A stretch of DNA of 19,881 bases from Proteobacteria bacterium UBA1847. Lineage in GTDB: Bacteria; Pseudomonadota; Gammaproteobacteria; Steroidobacterales; Woeseiaceae. The first letter of the stretch is position 1. Each line of letters begins with the position of its first letter. Both the position numbers and the translations under genes were made by a program. The stretch is taken from positions 1 to 19,881 of the forward strand of contig DDIP01000268.1 of NCBI GenBank assembly GCA_002338605.1. The letters run 5' to 3'. The notes beneath the pieces were generated by a model. That model saw nothing but the letters and a program-made list of their open reading frames with translations. It was not told the origin of the DNA and made no database searches. Shown here one piece after another: positions 1-7,136 of this stretch.

Positions 1-385
1 GGCTGTTGGGTTTCATCGGCAAGCGCAGGCGCTGCTCCGGCGGCAACCCGTCAAGCACGACTTGCGGTAATCCCCGCGTCTCGGGGCCAAACAGCAGCGC
101 ATCGCCGGCCTGGTAGTCGGGGCTGTCGTGTCGTGCCCGTCCCCGGGTGCTGAAGGCAAACAGACGCGGATGATTCAGGGCAAGCAGGCAGGCATCCAAC
201 GATACGTGGGTTGTTACCGCCGCGAATTCCCGGTAGTCCAGACCCGCTCGCTTCAGCCGGGGCTCATCGAGCTCGAATCCGAGCGGTTCGACGAGGTGCA
301 GGGCCACGCCGGTATTCGCACACAGGCGAATGATATTGCCTGTATTCGGGGGAATTTCGGGCTCGTAAAGAATAAGGCTAAACAT
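1..385 (-). CDS. trmL: tRNA (cytidine/uridine-2'-O)-methyltransferase TrmL, 3' end cut by window
   Basis: SPOUT-family methyltransferase that in E. coli (TrmL/YibK) 2'-O-methylates the wobble base of tRNA-Leu isoacceptors using S-adenosylmethionine. The visible 128 residues begin MFSLILYEPEIPPNTGNIIR, the typical N-terminal strand and the PPNTGNIIRLCANTG motif (12-26). The SAM-loop motif LLFGPETRGLP is at 97-107. The frame runs off the window just as the last family motif (PMKPNS) begins. E. coli TrmL is about 157 residues, so roughly four fifths is present. The ATG is preceded only by a weak AGAG ribosome site. The gene diverges from the dihydroorotate dehydrogenase gene with 26 bases between the two start codons, so each promoter must lie at least partly in the other gene. 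The family call is firm; the exact tRNA substrate is inferred from the family. Confidence 0.9.
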   Translation of the reverse strand, partial: MFSLILYEPEIPPNTGNIIRLCANTGVALHLVEPLGFELDEPRLKRAGLDYREFAAVTTHVSLDACLLALNHPRLFAFSTRGRARHDSPDYQAGDALLFGPETRGLPQVVLDGLPPEQRLRLPMKPNS

Positions 386-411
386 CGAAAACTCTGTAAA
401 ATGCCGCACCC

Positions 412-1341
412 ATGGCGACCGAACCACTGAAGACAACATTTTGCGGCATCCGAATGGCGTCGCCGATCGTGCTGCTGTCGGGTTGTGTGGGCTTCGGCGA
501 AGAATACACGCGAGTTGACGGTTTCTCGAATGCCGATGCCGGCGCCGTGGTATTGAAAGGCACAACCGGCGACGCCCGCCTTGGCAATCCACCGCACCGC
601 GTATTCGAAACCGCTGACGGCATGTTGAACGCGATAGGCCTGCAAAACCCCGGCGTCGACAAGGTTGTTGACGAGATCCTGCCCGGTCTCGATTTTTCCG
701 AAACGCGATTTTTTGCGAATGTTTCAGGATCGACTATCGAGGAGTACGTACGCGTAACGCGCCGATTCGATGACTCCGATATCGACGCAATAGAGATCAA
801 CATCTCGTGCCCGAATGTCAAAGAGGGTGGCGTGCTGTTTGGCAACGATCCCGAGATGTCCGCGCGCGTCGTCGCCGCCTGTCGCACCCAGACGACGAAG
901 CCAATCATCACAAAGCTCTCACCGAATCAGACCGACATCGAAGAAAACGCGCGGCGGTGCATCGACGCCGGGACCGATGGCTTCGCCGTCATCAATACCG
1001 TGACGGGCATGGCGATCAATCCGGTGACGCGTCGACCGGTTATCGGCAATGTTAGCGGCGGTCTCTCGGGTCCGGCGATCAAGCCTATCGCGCTGTTGAA
1101 GGTTCACCAGGTCTATACGGTTGCCAAAGCGCACAATGTGCCAATAATCGGCCAGGGCGGCATCACGACCGCAAGCGATGCGATTGAATTCATGATTGCC
1201 GGTGCGGCAGCGGTCGGTGTTGGAACCGCGCTGTTTTACGACCCGCTTGTGTGCAAGAAAATTAACGCGGGTATTGAGGCCTACCTGAAACAACATCACA
1301 TGAAAACAGTCGCCGATCTCGTCGGCACACTCGAGCTCTAG
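412..1341 (+). CDS. pyrD: Dihydroorotate dehydrogenase, class 1 (1B-like) catalytic subunit
   Basis: FMN-dependent oxidation of dihydroorotate to orotate, step four of pyrimidine synthesis. The 309-residue protein is a complete TIM barrel of the cytosolic class 1 type: GCVGFGEEY (24-32), VLKGTTGDARLGNPPHR (47-63), and NISCPNVKEGG (130-140) with the expected catalytic-base Cys133. The FMN-binding lysine is in TKLSP (167-171), followed by NTVTGMAI (195-202), GGLSG (216-220) and GQGGI (247-251). It lacks the N-terminal membrane extension of the quinone-linked class 2 enzyme typical of Gammaproteobacteria. Class 1B enzymes normally need an iron-sulfur/FAD partner, PyrK, and none is encoded in this window. 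An in-frame stop at 397-399 makes ATG 412 the first possible start, and no good Shine-Dalgarno is visible. The gene ends 9 bases from the convergent ntrC stop. The family is sure; the 1B rather than 1A assignment is likely. Confidence 0.88.
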   Translation: MATEPLKTTFCGIRMASPIVLLSGCVGFGEEYTRVDGFSNADAGAVVLKGTTGDARLGNPPHRVFETADGMLNAIGLQNPGVDKVVDEILPGLDFSETRFFANVSGSTIEEYVRVTRRFDDSDIDAIEINISCPNVKEGGVLFGNDPEMSARVVAACRTQTTKPIITKLSPNQTDIEENARRCIDAGTDGFAVINTVTGMAINPVTRRPVIGNVSGGLSGPAIKPIALLKVHQVYTVAKAHNVPIIGQGGITTASDAIEFMIAGAAAVGVGTALFYDPLVCKKINAGIEAYLKQHHMKTVADLVGTLEL

Positions 1342-1350
1342 GTCAAAACG

Positions 1351-2763
1351 CTAGTCAAGGTTCAAGGCCTTCATCTTGCGCGTCAACGTATTGCGCCCCC
1401 AACCAAGCAGCTTTGCCGCCTCCTGCCGGTGACCGTTTGTTTTCAACATCGCGGCCTTGATCAGCGTTTTCTCGAACTCGGGCATCGCCTGGTCAAGTAG
1501 CGGCTCCTTACTGTTGTCAATCTGGCGCTCTGCCCAGGCCGCCAGCATCCGCGTCCATTCCTTGCTGGCTTGTCGTGGCGAATCGGTTCCGCCGAGATCT
1601 TTGGGAATATCCTGTACCGAGATTACGCTGCCCGGCGCGGTAAGCGTCAGCCGCCGGCTGGCGTTGACGAGCTGACGCACGTTGCCCGGCCAGTTGAAGT
1701 CCTGCAACGCTTCCAGTGCCTCGGCATCAATTGCCTTGACCGCCGTTCCCAGTTCTTCGGCGGCCTCGGCAAGATAATGACCGAGCAGGAGGGGAATGTC
1801 TTCGCGGCGCTGCCGAAGCGGCGGTGTATTGATACGAATAACGTTCAGCCGGTGGTAGAGGTCCTCGCGGAAGCGGGCCTCTTTGACGGCACGCGCCAGG
1901 TCCTGGTTGGTCGCGGCGATGACGCGGACGTTGACCCGGATCGGAGTCTGCCCACCGACGCGGTAGAACTCGCTTTCGGCGAGAACGCGCAACAGGCGGG
2001 TTTGCAGCGCCGGCGACATGTCGCCGATTTCATCGAGAAACAGCGTACCGCCGTCGGCCTGCTCGAAACGTCCGATACGCCGCGAGTCGGCGCCAGTAAA
2101 GGCGCCTTTTTCATGACCGAATAATTCGGACTCGAGCAACTCAGCGGCGATCGCCGAAGTGTTGAGCGCGACAAAGGTTTTGTCGGCTCGCGGGCTATGA
2201 TCGTGCAAGGCCCGCGCGACCAGCTCTTTTCCGGTTCCGGATTCGCCGGTGATCAATACCGTCATACTGGAACCGGCCAACCTGCCAATGGAGCGGAAAA
2301 CTTCCTGCATTGCCGGTGCCTGACCGATCATCGACGCGATACTGCCGTTGGTCGCTGCAACGGGATCGTCTCCTGTACCGCTCGAGCGCGCGGCCTTCTG
2401 CACCAGTTCGACGGCCTCATCGATATCGAAGGGTTTCGGCAGGTACTCGAACGCGCCGCCCCGGTAGGCAGCAACGGCATTTTCCAGGTCCGAGTGCGCG
2501 GTCATGACGATGATCGGTAGCTCCGGGCGGCTTGAGTGCAGGCGTTCGAGCAGCGCAAGTCCACTCATGCCGGGCATGCGCACGTCGGTAATCAGGACAT
2601 CCGGAGAGGCCTCGCCCGTCGCTGAGTCGATCGCTTCGAGCAGGTGCTCGGCGCGTTCGAAACTGCGTGACTCCATCCCGGCCTGCTTGAGTGCTTTCTC
2701 AAGAACCCAGCGAACGGATTGGTCGTCGTCAACAACCCAGGCATATAACGGTCTGCTAGACAT
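1351..2763 (-). CDS. ntrC: Nitrogen regulation response regulator NtrC (GlnG)
   Basis: Sigma54-dependent enhancer-binding protein of 470 residues (E. coli NtrC has 469). The receiver domain (about 6-125) has the acidic pocket D12-D14, phospho-acceptor Asp60 in LITDVRMPG, Thr88 and Lys110. The AAA+ domain (about 145-370) has Walker A GESGTGKE (173-180), the sigma54-contacting GAFTGA loop (220-225), Walker B GGTLFLDEIGD (238-248) and the ATNQDL sensor region (284-289). A Fis-type helix-turn-helix lies at about 446-467 (RQEAAKLLGWGRNTLTRKM). It should respond to NtrB and activate genes such as glnA, whose promoter in this window carries matching sites. Its ATG overlaps the last 8 bases of ntrB, which suggests translational coupling. 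All activation and phosphorylation residues that I can check are intact. Confidence 0.97.
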   Translation of the reverse strand: MSSRPLYAWVVDDDQSVRWVLEKALKQAGMESRSFERAEHLLEAIDSATGEASPDVLITDVRMPGMSGLALLERLHSSRPELPIIVMTAHSDLENAVAAYRGGAFEYLPKPFDIDEAVELVQKAARSSGTGDDPVAATNGSIASMIGQAPAMQEVFRSIGRLAGSSMTVLITGESGTGKELVARALHDHSPRADKTFVALNTSAIAAELLESELFGHEKGAFTGADSRRIGRFEQADGGTLFLDEIGDMSPALQTRLLRVLAESEFYRVGGQTPIRVNVRVIAATNQDLARAVKEARFREDLYHRLNVIRINTPPLRQRREDIPLLLGHYLAEAAEELGTAVKAIDAEALEALQDFNWPGNVRQLVNASRRLTLTAPGSVISVQDIPKDLGGTDSPRQASKEWTRMLAAWAERQIDNSKEPLLDQAMPEFEKTLIKAAMLKTNGHRQEAAKLLGWGRNTLTRKMKALNLD

Positions 2764-3823
2764 GGTCGTCGGCCGTTAGCTGTTGCAGGGGAATTCGGAC
2801 CAGGAACACGGTTCGCCCCGGCCGGCTTTCAAATTCTATGAGTCCGCCGTGTCGACTGATTAGCTCCTGCGCGGCGGGTAGCCCGAGCCCGGTTCCTTCC
2901 GATCGCGTCGTGACCAGCGGATAGAAAATCGAGTCCTGCAAGTCCGGTGGAATTCCGGGGCCATCGTCTTCGATTTCGATTGACGCGACGACACGGTGCC
3001 GACGATTGCCAATCGTGTAATTGGTTACTGCACGGGTGCGAAGTGTAAGCGCGCCCTGTCCATCGAGTGCCGCAATTGCGTTACGCACGAGGTTCAGCAG
3101 GGCCTGGACCATCTGGTCCTTGTCGAGATCGATTTCCGGCAAGCCTGGATCGTAGTCGCGACGGACTTTTGTCTGCCGCTGTTCTTCTGCCTCAATCAGT
3201 CGCACGACGTATTCGAGTACCTCGTGCACGTTCACAGCTTGCTTGTTCGGGGGCCCGCCGGGCCCGAGCAGGGTATCAACCAGCGCGGCAAGTCGGTCGG
3301 TTTCGCTGATGACAACGTCGGTGTATTCCTTGAGCTCGGCATCACCGAGCTGGCGCTCAAGCAGTTGCGCCGCGCCACGAATGCCGCCCAGGGGATTCTT
3401 GATTTCATGCGCCAGCTGACGAATCATTTGTCGCCCCGCACCGTGTTGAATCAGCAACGAGTTTTCGCGACTGATTTGCGAGCGACGCGTAACGTCGGTT
3501 ATTTCGACCAGCAAACGTGCGTCATCGATCTCGATCGGCGATACGCGACAATCGACGATTCGATCATCGCTGTTTACCTCCGTCGGTGACAATCGGATTT
3601 CATTGGCATAGTGATCCCCGCTGTTAACAACGCGCGTCAGGATGTCGCGCAGTTCGGGTTCATCGTCGACCAGTCGTAGCAGTGACTGACCGGCTGCGCG
3701 TTGCTGGCTGATGCCGAGAATGTTTTCAGCCGCCGGGTTCAGCGCAACGATCAGCAAGTGCGCGTCGAGGAGAATGATTCCGGCGCTGAGTGCGTCAAGA
3801 ATGTAGCTGGCGTTTCGCTGCAA
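2756..3823 (-). CDS. ntrB: Nitrogen regulation sensor histidine kinase/phosphatase NtrB (GlnL)
   Basis: Cytosolic two-component kinase that phosphorylates and dephosphorylates NtrC under PII control. The predicted 355 residues start with a PAS domain (about 5-110, LDAHLLIVALNPAAENILG). The H-box RQLAHEIKNPLGG follows, then the N-box LVRNAIAAL (about 245-253), the G1 box DDGPGIP (286-292) and the G2 box GTGLGL (310-315). The open frame continues 97 codons upstream, but that extension is low-complexity translation antisense-like to nothing known and overlaps the DUF4124 gene. The only reasonable start after that gene ends is TTG at 3823-3821. This start puts the phosphorylated histidine at position 139, exactly as in E. 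coli NtrB, which supports it. The ribosome site is weak (GGA three bases upstream). The gene lies 50 bases after the DUF4124 gene and overlaps ntrC by 8 bases. Confidence 0.93.
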   Translation of the reverse strand: MQRNASYILDALSAGIILLDAHLLIVALNPAAENILGISQQRAAGQSLLRLVDDEPELRDILTRVVNSGDHYANEIRLSPTEVNSDDRIVDCRVSPIEIDDARLLVEITDVTRRSQISRENSLLIQHGAGRQMIRQLAHEIKNPLGGIRGAAQLLERQLGDAELKEYTDVVISETDRLAALVDTLLGPGGPPNKQAVNVHEVLEYVVRLIEAEEQRQTKVRRDYDPGLPEIDLDKDQMVQALLNLVRNAIAALDGQGALTLRTRAVTNYTIGNRRHRVVASIEIEDDGPGIPPDLQDSIFYPLVTTRSEGTGLGLPAAQELISRHGGLIEFESRPGRTVFLVRIPLQQLTADDHV

Positions 3824-3873
3824 TGTTCCGTCGTCGCCGGAACCGGGTTGGCGGGGTTGGCGCGACTGCGTGC

Positions 3874-4395
3874 CTAAAGTACCGAGTTCTGTTGCACGTA
3901 AAACCGGTTCGGCAGACTGCGGATCATCAACTTGCCGGTCTCGTCGACGATTTCCGCCTGCAGGTTGTGCACACCCCGGTACACCTCCTCGATCTGGAAA
4001 CTCGACCCCTGGACCGTCCTTGGCGTCCCGTCGAAATACACGCGCACCTGGTGGCCCTCCTGCAGAGCAGGTGTCAGCGCAAGCGTCACGTTGAGCGTAC
4101 CCCCTATATTCCACAGTGTTTCTTCCGGGGCAGGGCTCGCGATTTCGAGTCGTTCGTAACGGAAGTCTGGCACTGCCGCATTGCCGGCGTTTTCGGCATT
4201 GGCCGGCGCAGTCGGTCGTGCGGCTGCTTGCGGTCGCCGGTTGCCGCTTGATTCAAGCTGAACCACCTTGGCGCCAGGTTCAGGCCGATCCGAGTAATGG
4301 ACGACGCCATTTTCATCGGTCCACGTATATGCCTCCGCCAGCGCGCCAGCGGCGGCGAGGAGCCCCAGCAGAATGAAAATCGGACGTGTTTGCAT
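3874..4395 (-). CDS. Secreted DUF4124 domain protein of unknown function
   Basis: A 173-residue envelope protein. A signal peptide (MQTRPIFILLGLLAAAGALAEA, about 1-22) is followed at once by a DUF4124 module, AYTWTDENGVVHYSDRPEPGA (about 22-42), a short motif found at the N-terminus of many proteobacterial periplasmic proteins. A Pro/Ala/Asn-rich linker (about 55-75) follows. The C-terminal 95 residues are beta-rich (LNVTLALTPALQEGHQVRVYFDG; VHNLQAEIVDETGKLM) and look like an immunoglobulin- or fibronectin-like fold; this is inferred from the pattern only. I chose the ATG that begins the signal peptide. An ATG 17 codons upstream sits inside the hairpin after glnA and would put an unlikely stretch ahead of the signal peptide. 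The gene lies between glnA and ntrB. DUF4124 genes occur next to glnA/ntrBC in other gammaproteobacteria as far as I recall, but no function is known to me. Confidence 0.85.
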   Translation of the reverse strand: MQTRPIFILLGLLAAAGALAEAYTWTDENGVVHYSDRPEPGAKVVQLESSGNRRPQAAARPTAPANAENAGNAAVPDFRYERLEIASPAPEETLWNIGGTLNVTLALTPALQEGHQVRVYFDGTPRTVQGSSFQIEEVYRGVHNLQAEIVDETGKLMIRSLPNRFYVQQNSVL

Positions 4396-4433
4396 ACGGT
4401 TAGCATAGCAGCGAAGCCGGTGTTTTGGGTAGA

Positions 4434-4460
4434 AACCGGGCGGCAAAATGCCGCCCGGTT
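4434..4460 (-). terminator. Perfect 12-bp hairpin after glnA (probable terminator or attenuator)
   Basis: The arms AACCGGGCGGCA and TGCCGCCCGGTT are perfectly complementary around a 3-base loop. The hairpin starts 13 bases past the glnA stop codon and lies 39 bases before the DUF4124 start. The stem is very GC-rich, but the following T run is poor (TTTCTACC on the minus strand). It may therefore be a partial terminator, or a 3' stabilising structure that lowers read-through from glnA into the regulators, as the glnA-glnL terminator does in enterics. The hairpin is seen; its function is inferred. Confidence 0.65.
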
Positions 4461-4473
4461 CACAGTTTTGACA

Positions 4474-5883
4474 TCAAAGGCTGTAATACATGGCGAATTC
4501 AAGCGGGTGGGTGGCCATTCGCACGCGTGTGACGTCGGCCGCCTTCAGGTCGATGTACGCATCGATCAGGTCGTCGCTGAAAACACCGCCGGCCTTCAGG
4601 AAGTCGCGATCAGCATCCAGTGCGTCCAGTGCTTCACCGAGCGAGAAGGCAACGAGCTTGAGTTCCTTCTCCTCCTCAGGCGGCAGATCGTACAAGTCCT
4701 TGTCCATGGCATCACCCGGATGAATCTTGTTCTGGATGCCATCGAGCCCTGCCATCATCAGGGCAGCGAACGCGAGGTAGGGGTTGGCTGTCGAGTCCGG
4801 GAAACGAACTTCGATACGGCGACCCTTCGGATTCGCGATGTAGGGAATGCGAATCGATGCAGAACGGTTGCGGGCCGAGTAGGCAAGAATGGTTGGTGCC
4901 TCGAAGCCGGGCACCAGGCGCTTGTAGCTGTTGGTCGATGGATTGGCAAATGCGTTGATGGCTTTGGCGTGCTGGATGACGCCGCCGATGTAATAGAGCG
5001 CTGTGTCGGACAAGCCACCGTAACCGTCGCCAGCGAACAGGTTTTTGCCGTCCTTGAACAGCGACTGGTGGACATGCATACCGCTGCCGTTATCACCAAC
5101 CAGGGGCTTTGGCATAAAGGTGGCGGTCTTGCCGAACACGTGCGCGACGTTGTGGACCGCGTACTTCATGATCTGGACTTCGTCCGCCTTGCGCTTCAGC
5201 GTATTGAACCGGGTACCGATCTCGCACTGGCCGGCGGTGCCGACCTCGTGGTGATGCACTTCGGTCAGAACCCCGAGCTCTTCGATGGCGAGACACATGG
5301 CCGAACGCAGGTCGTGCAGGGAATCGACCGGCGGTACCGGGAAGTAACCGCCCTTGACGCCGGGCCGGTGTCCGATGTTGCCGTCTTCGTAGTTGGCCTC
5401 CGAACTCCAGGCGCCCTCTTCGGAGTCAATCGCGTATGACGCCCCCTGCATTTCATTGGTCCACTTGACGCTATCGAAGACAAAGAACTCGTTTTCCGGA
5501 CCAAAAAATGCGGCATCCGCGACGCCGGTCGACTGCAGGTAGGCCTGCGCGCGGGCGGCAAGTGAGCGCGGGCAGCGATCGTAGCCCTGCATGGTTGCCG
5601 GCTCGACGACATCACAGCGAATATTCAGTGTCGTTTCATCGGTAAAAATGTCGACAACTGCGGTCGTCGGGTCCGGCATCAGGATCATGTCCGACTCATT
5701 GATGCCTTTCCATCCGGCAATCGAAGAACCATCGAACATCTTGCCGTCTTCAAACAGGTCGTCGTCAATCGTGTGAGCAGGGACCGTGACATGTTGTTCC
5801 TTGCCGATTGTATCGGTGAAACGAAAATCGACGAACTTGACCTCTGCATCCTTGATGAGAGCGATAACCTCTGCGGGCTTCAT
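4474..5883 (-). CDS. glnA: Glutamine synthetase type I
   Basis: ATP-dependent condensation of ammonia with glutamate, the main entry of nitrogen into metabolism, carried out by a dodecamer. The 469 residues match E. coli GlnA in length. The N-terminal beta-grasp signature [20 protein letters not shown] is at about 49-68. The metal-binding segment GPENEFF is at about 128-134, and [16 protein letters not shown] at about 259-274. The C-terminal [10 protein letters not shown] holds Tyr398, the residue adenylylated by GlnE in the GSI-beta group, so post-translational control is expected. The start is the ATG 7 bases after a strong GGAGGA site (5891-5896). An open frame 15 codons longer has no such site. 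It is transcribed from the sigma54 promoter upstream and lies ahead of the DUF4124-ntrB-ntrC genes. Confidence 0.98.
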   Translation of the reverse strand: MKPAEVIALIKDAEVKFVDFRFTDTIGKEQHVTVPAHTIDDDLFEDGKMFDGSSIAGWKGINESDMILMPDPTTAVVDIFTDETTLNIRCDVVEPATMQGYDRCPRSLAARAQAYLQSTGVADAAFFGPENEFFVFDSVKWTNEMQGASYAIDSEEGAWSSEANYEDGNIGHRPGVKGGYFPVPPVDSLHDLRSAMCLAIEELGVLTEVHHHEVGTAGQCEIGTRFNTLKRKADEVQIMKYAVHNVAHVFGKTATFMPKPLVGDNGSGMHVHQSLFKDGKNLFAGDGYGGLSDTALYYIGGVIQHAKAINAFANPSTNSYKRLVPGFEAPTILAYSARNRSASIRIPYIANPKGRRIEVRFPDSTANPYLAFAALMMAGLDGIQNKIHPGDAMDKDLYDLPPEEEKELKLVAFSLGEALDALDADRDFLKAGGVFSDDLIDAYIDLKAADVTRVRMATHPLEFAMYYSL

Positions 5884-5950
5884 GAATCTTTCCTCCGGTT
5901 GTATGCACAAAGTAATGTGGGCCGACAATCGGCCCGCTGTCTGGAGCAGT

Positions 5951-5966
5951 GCAGGAAGTGTGCCAA
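5951..5966 (-). promoter_or_regulatory. Sigma54 (-24/-12) promoter of glnA
   Basis: On the minus strand the sequence reads TTGGCACACTTCCTGCA. The invariant GG (5964-5963) and GC (5952-5951) are separated by exactly 10 bases, as sigma54 requires, and the match to the consensus TGGCAC-N5-TTGCA is close. The predicted transcript would start near 5939, leaving a leader of about 56 bases before the glnA ATG. It lies downstream of two NtrC-type sites. The match is seen; use by RpoN is inferred. Confidence 0.85.
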
Positions 5967-6027
5967 GATAGTGCTCCCTGCAAGTAATTGTTTTTTAATG
6001 CTTTAGTACTAGCCGCTGTGTTGAGTC

Positions 6028-6044
6028 TGCACTGTTTTGGTGCG
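6028..6044. promoter_or_regulatory. NtrC-binding palindrome, promoter-proximal
   Basis: TGCACTGTTTTGGTGCG contains GCAC-N7-GTGC, the core of NtrC enhancer sites such as those of E. coli glnA. Its centre (6036) is about 97 bases upstream of the predicted sigma54 start, a normal distance for an activator that loops to the promoter. Confidence 0.75.
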
Positions 6045-6058
6045 GCACGTCCCAATAC

Positions 6059-6076
6059 CGCACCATAGTAGTGCAA
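6059..6076. promoter_or_regulatory. NtrC-binding palindrome, promoter-distal
   Basis: On the minus strand the site reads TTGCACTACTATGGTGCG, again GCAC-N7-GTGC. Its centre (6067) is 31 bases, about three helical turns, from the first site, so NtrC dimers could sit on the same face of the DNA. The enteric glnA enhancer pair has almost the same spacing. Confidence 0.78.
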
Positions 6077-6203
6077 ACGCTTGCAGCTTGCAGCTTTTCA
6101 GTCCAGCCCCGTTCCCAAGAGCCCTTGTTTCAATTCGTTAACGGGGGGCGCGAATGCACCGAAGCCGTTATACTTCGCGCCTTTGAGGCACCCGAACACC
6201 CCC

Positions 6204-7136
6204 ATGACCAGCAATGCGCCCGGCACACCCAAGACATTTCAGGAACTGATCCTCCGCTTGCAGGAGTACTGGGCCGCGCGCGGCTGTGTCATCGTCCAGC
6301 CCTACGACATGGAAATGGGCGCCGGCACGTTTCACCCGGCGACGTTCCTGCGGGCGATCGGCCCGGAGCCGTGGAGTGCCGCCTACGTGCAACCCTGTCG
6401 TCGTCCAAACGACGGGCGCTACGGCGACAATCCGTTTCGTTTGCAGCACTACTACCAGTACCAGGTCGTGCTGAAGCCATCACCGGACGACATTCAGGCA
6501 ATGTATCTTGATTCGCTGCGCGCGATCGGTATCGATCCCCTGATTCACGACATTCGTTTCGTCGAGGACAACTGGGAGTCGCCAACACTTGGCGCCTGGG
6601 GACTCGGCTGGGAGGTGTGGCTGAACGGTATGGAAGTGACGCAGTTTACTTACTTCCAGCAAGTTGGCGGACTTGAGTGTCGCCCGATCAGCGGCGAAAT
6701 CACTTACGGCCTCGAACGACTCGCCATGTATTTGCAGGATGTCGAAAGCATCTTCGATCTTACCTGGACGGACGGACCGCTTGGTCGCATCAGCTATCGT
6801 GACGTTTACCACCAGAATGAGGTTGAGCAATCGCGTTACAATTTCGAACAGGCAGATGTCGACTCATTGTTCAACGGCTTTGATCACGCGGAGCACGAAG
6901 CCGAGCGACTCATCGGCCAGAACCTGGTGCTGCCTGCTTACGAACAAATGCTGACAGCCTCACATACCTTTAACCTGCTGGATGCGCGGCAGGCTATTTC
7001 GGTGACCGAGCGGCAGCGATTCATTCTCCGTGTACGCACGATGTCGCGTGCAATCTGTGAGGCCTACTATGCCAGTCGCGAGGCGCTGGGCTTTCCAATG
7101 CTGGCGTCAGTAGACGCGACCGAGGCTCCCGAATGA
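6204..7136 (+). CDS. glyQ: Glycine-tRNA ligase alpha subunit
   Basis: Alpha chain of the bacterial (alpha-beta)2 glycyl-tRNA synthetase. It carries the class II catalytic core that activates glycine and charges tRNA-Gly. The 310 residues (E. coli 303) include [22 protein letters not shown] near the N-terminus, [19 protein letters not shown] at about 39-57, and [18 protein letters not shown], all hallmarks of GlyQ. The chosen start is the ATG giving [13 protein letters not shown]. An upstream in-frame ATG at 6081 would add 41 residues unlike the family and would begin beside the NtrC sites. No clear Shine-Dalgarno precedes 6204. A weak -10-like TATACT lies at 6169-6174 without a good -35. The stop codon overlaps the glyS start by ATGA. 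Confidence 0.96.
   Translation: MTSNAPGTPKTFQELILRLQEYWAARGCVIVQPYDMEMGAGTFHPATFLRAIGPEPWSAAYVQPCRRPNDGRYGDNPFRLQHYYQYQVVLKPSPDDIQAMYLDSLRAIGIDPLIHDIRFVEDNWESPTLGAWGLGWEVWLNGMEVTQFTYFQQVGGLECRPISGEITYGLERLAMYLQDVESIFDLTWTDGPLGRISYRDVYHQNEVEQSRYNFEQADVDSLFNGFDHAEHEAERLIGQNLVLPAYEQMLTASHTFNLLDARQAISVTERQRFILRVRTMSRAICEAYYASREALGFPMLASVDATEAPE

Noticed and set aside
3824..4114. A 97-codon N-terminal extension of NtrB in the same frame
   Set aside because: It overlaps the DUF4124 gene in another frame, is Gly/Pro/Arg-rich without family similarity, and would move the phosphorylated histidine from 139 to 236.
5124..5136. CACGTG inside glnA as another parS core
   Set aside because: The flanks (GAACACGTGCGC) do not continue the parS palindrome.
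4297..5439. A 380-codon open frame antisense to glnA
   Set aside because: It lies opposite conserved glnA codons and its translation resembles no family; typical shadow frame in GC-rich DNA.
6081..6203. A longer glyQ starting at 6081
   Set aside because: It adds 41 residues not found in GlyQ and would make the enhancer and promoter region coding; 6204 gives the family N-terminus.
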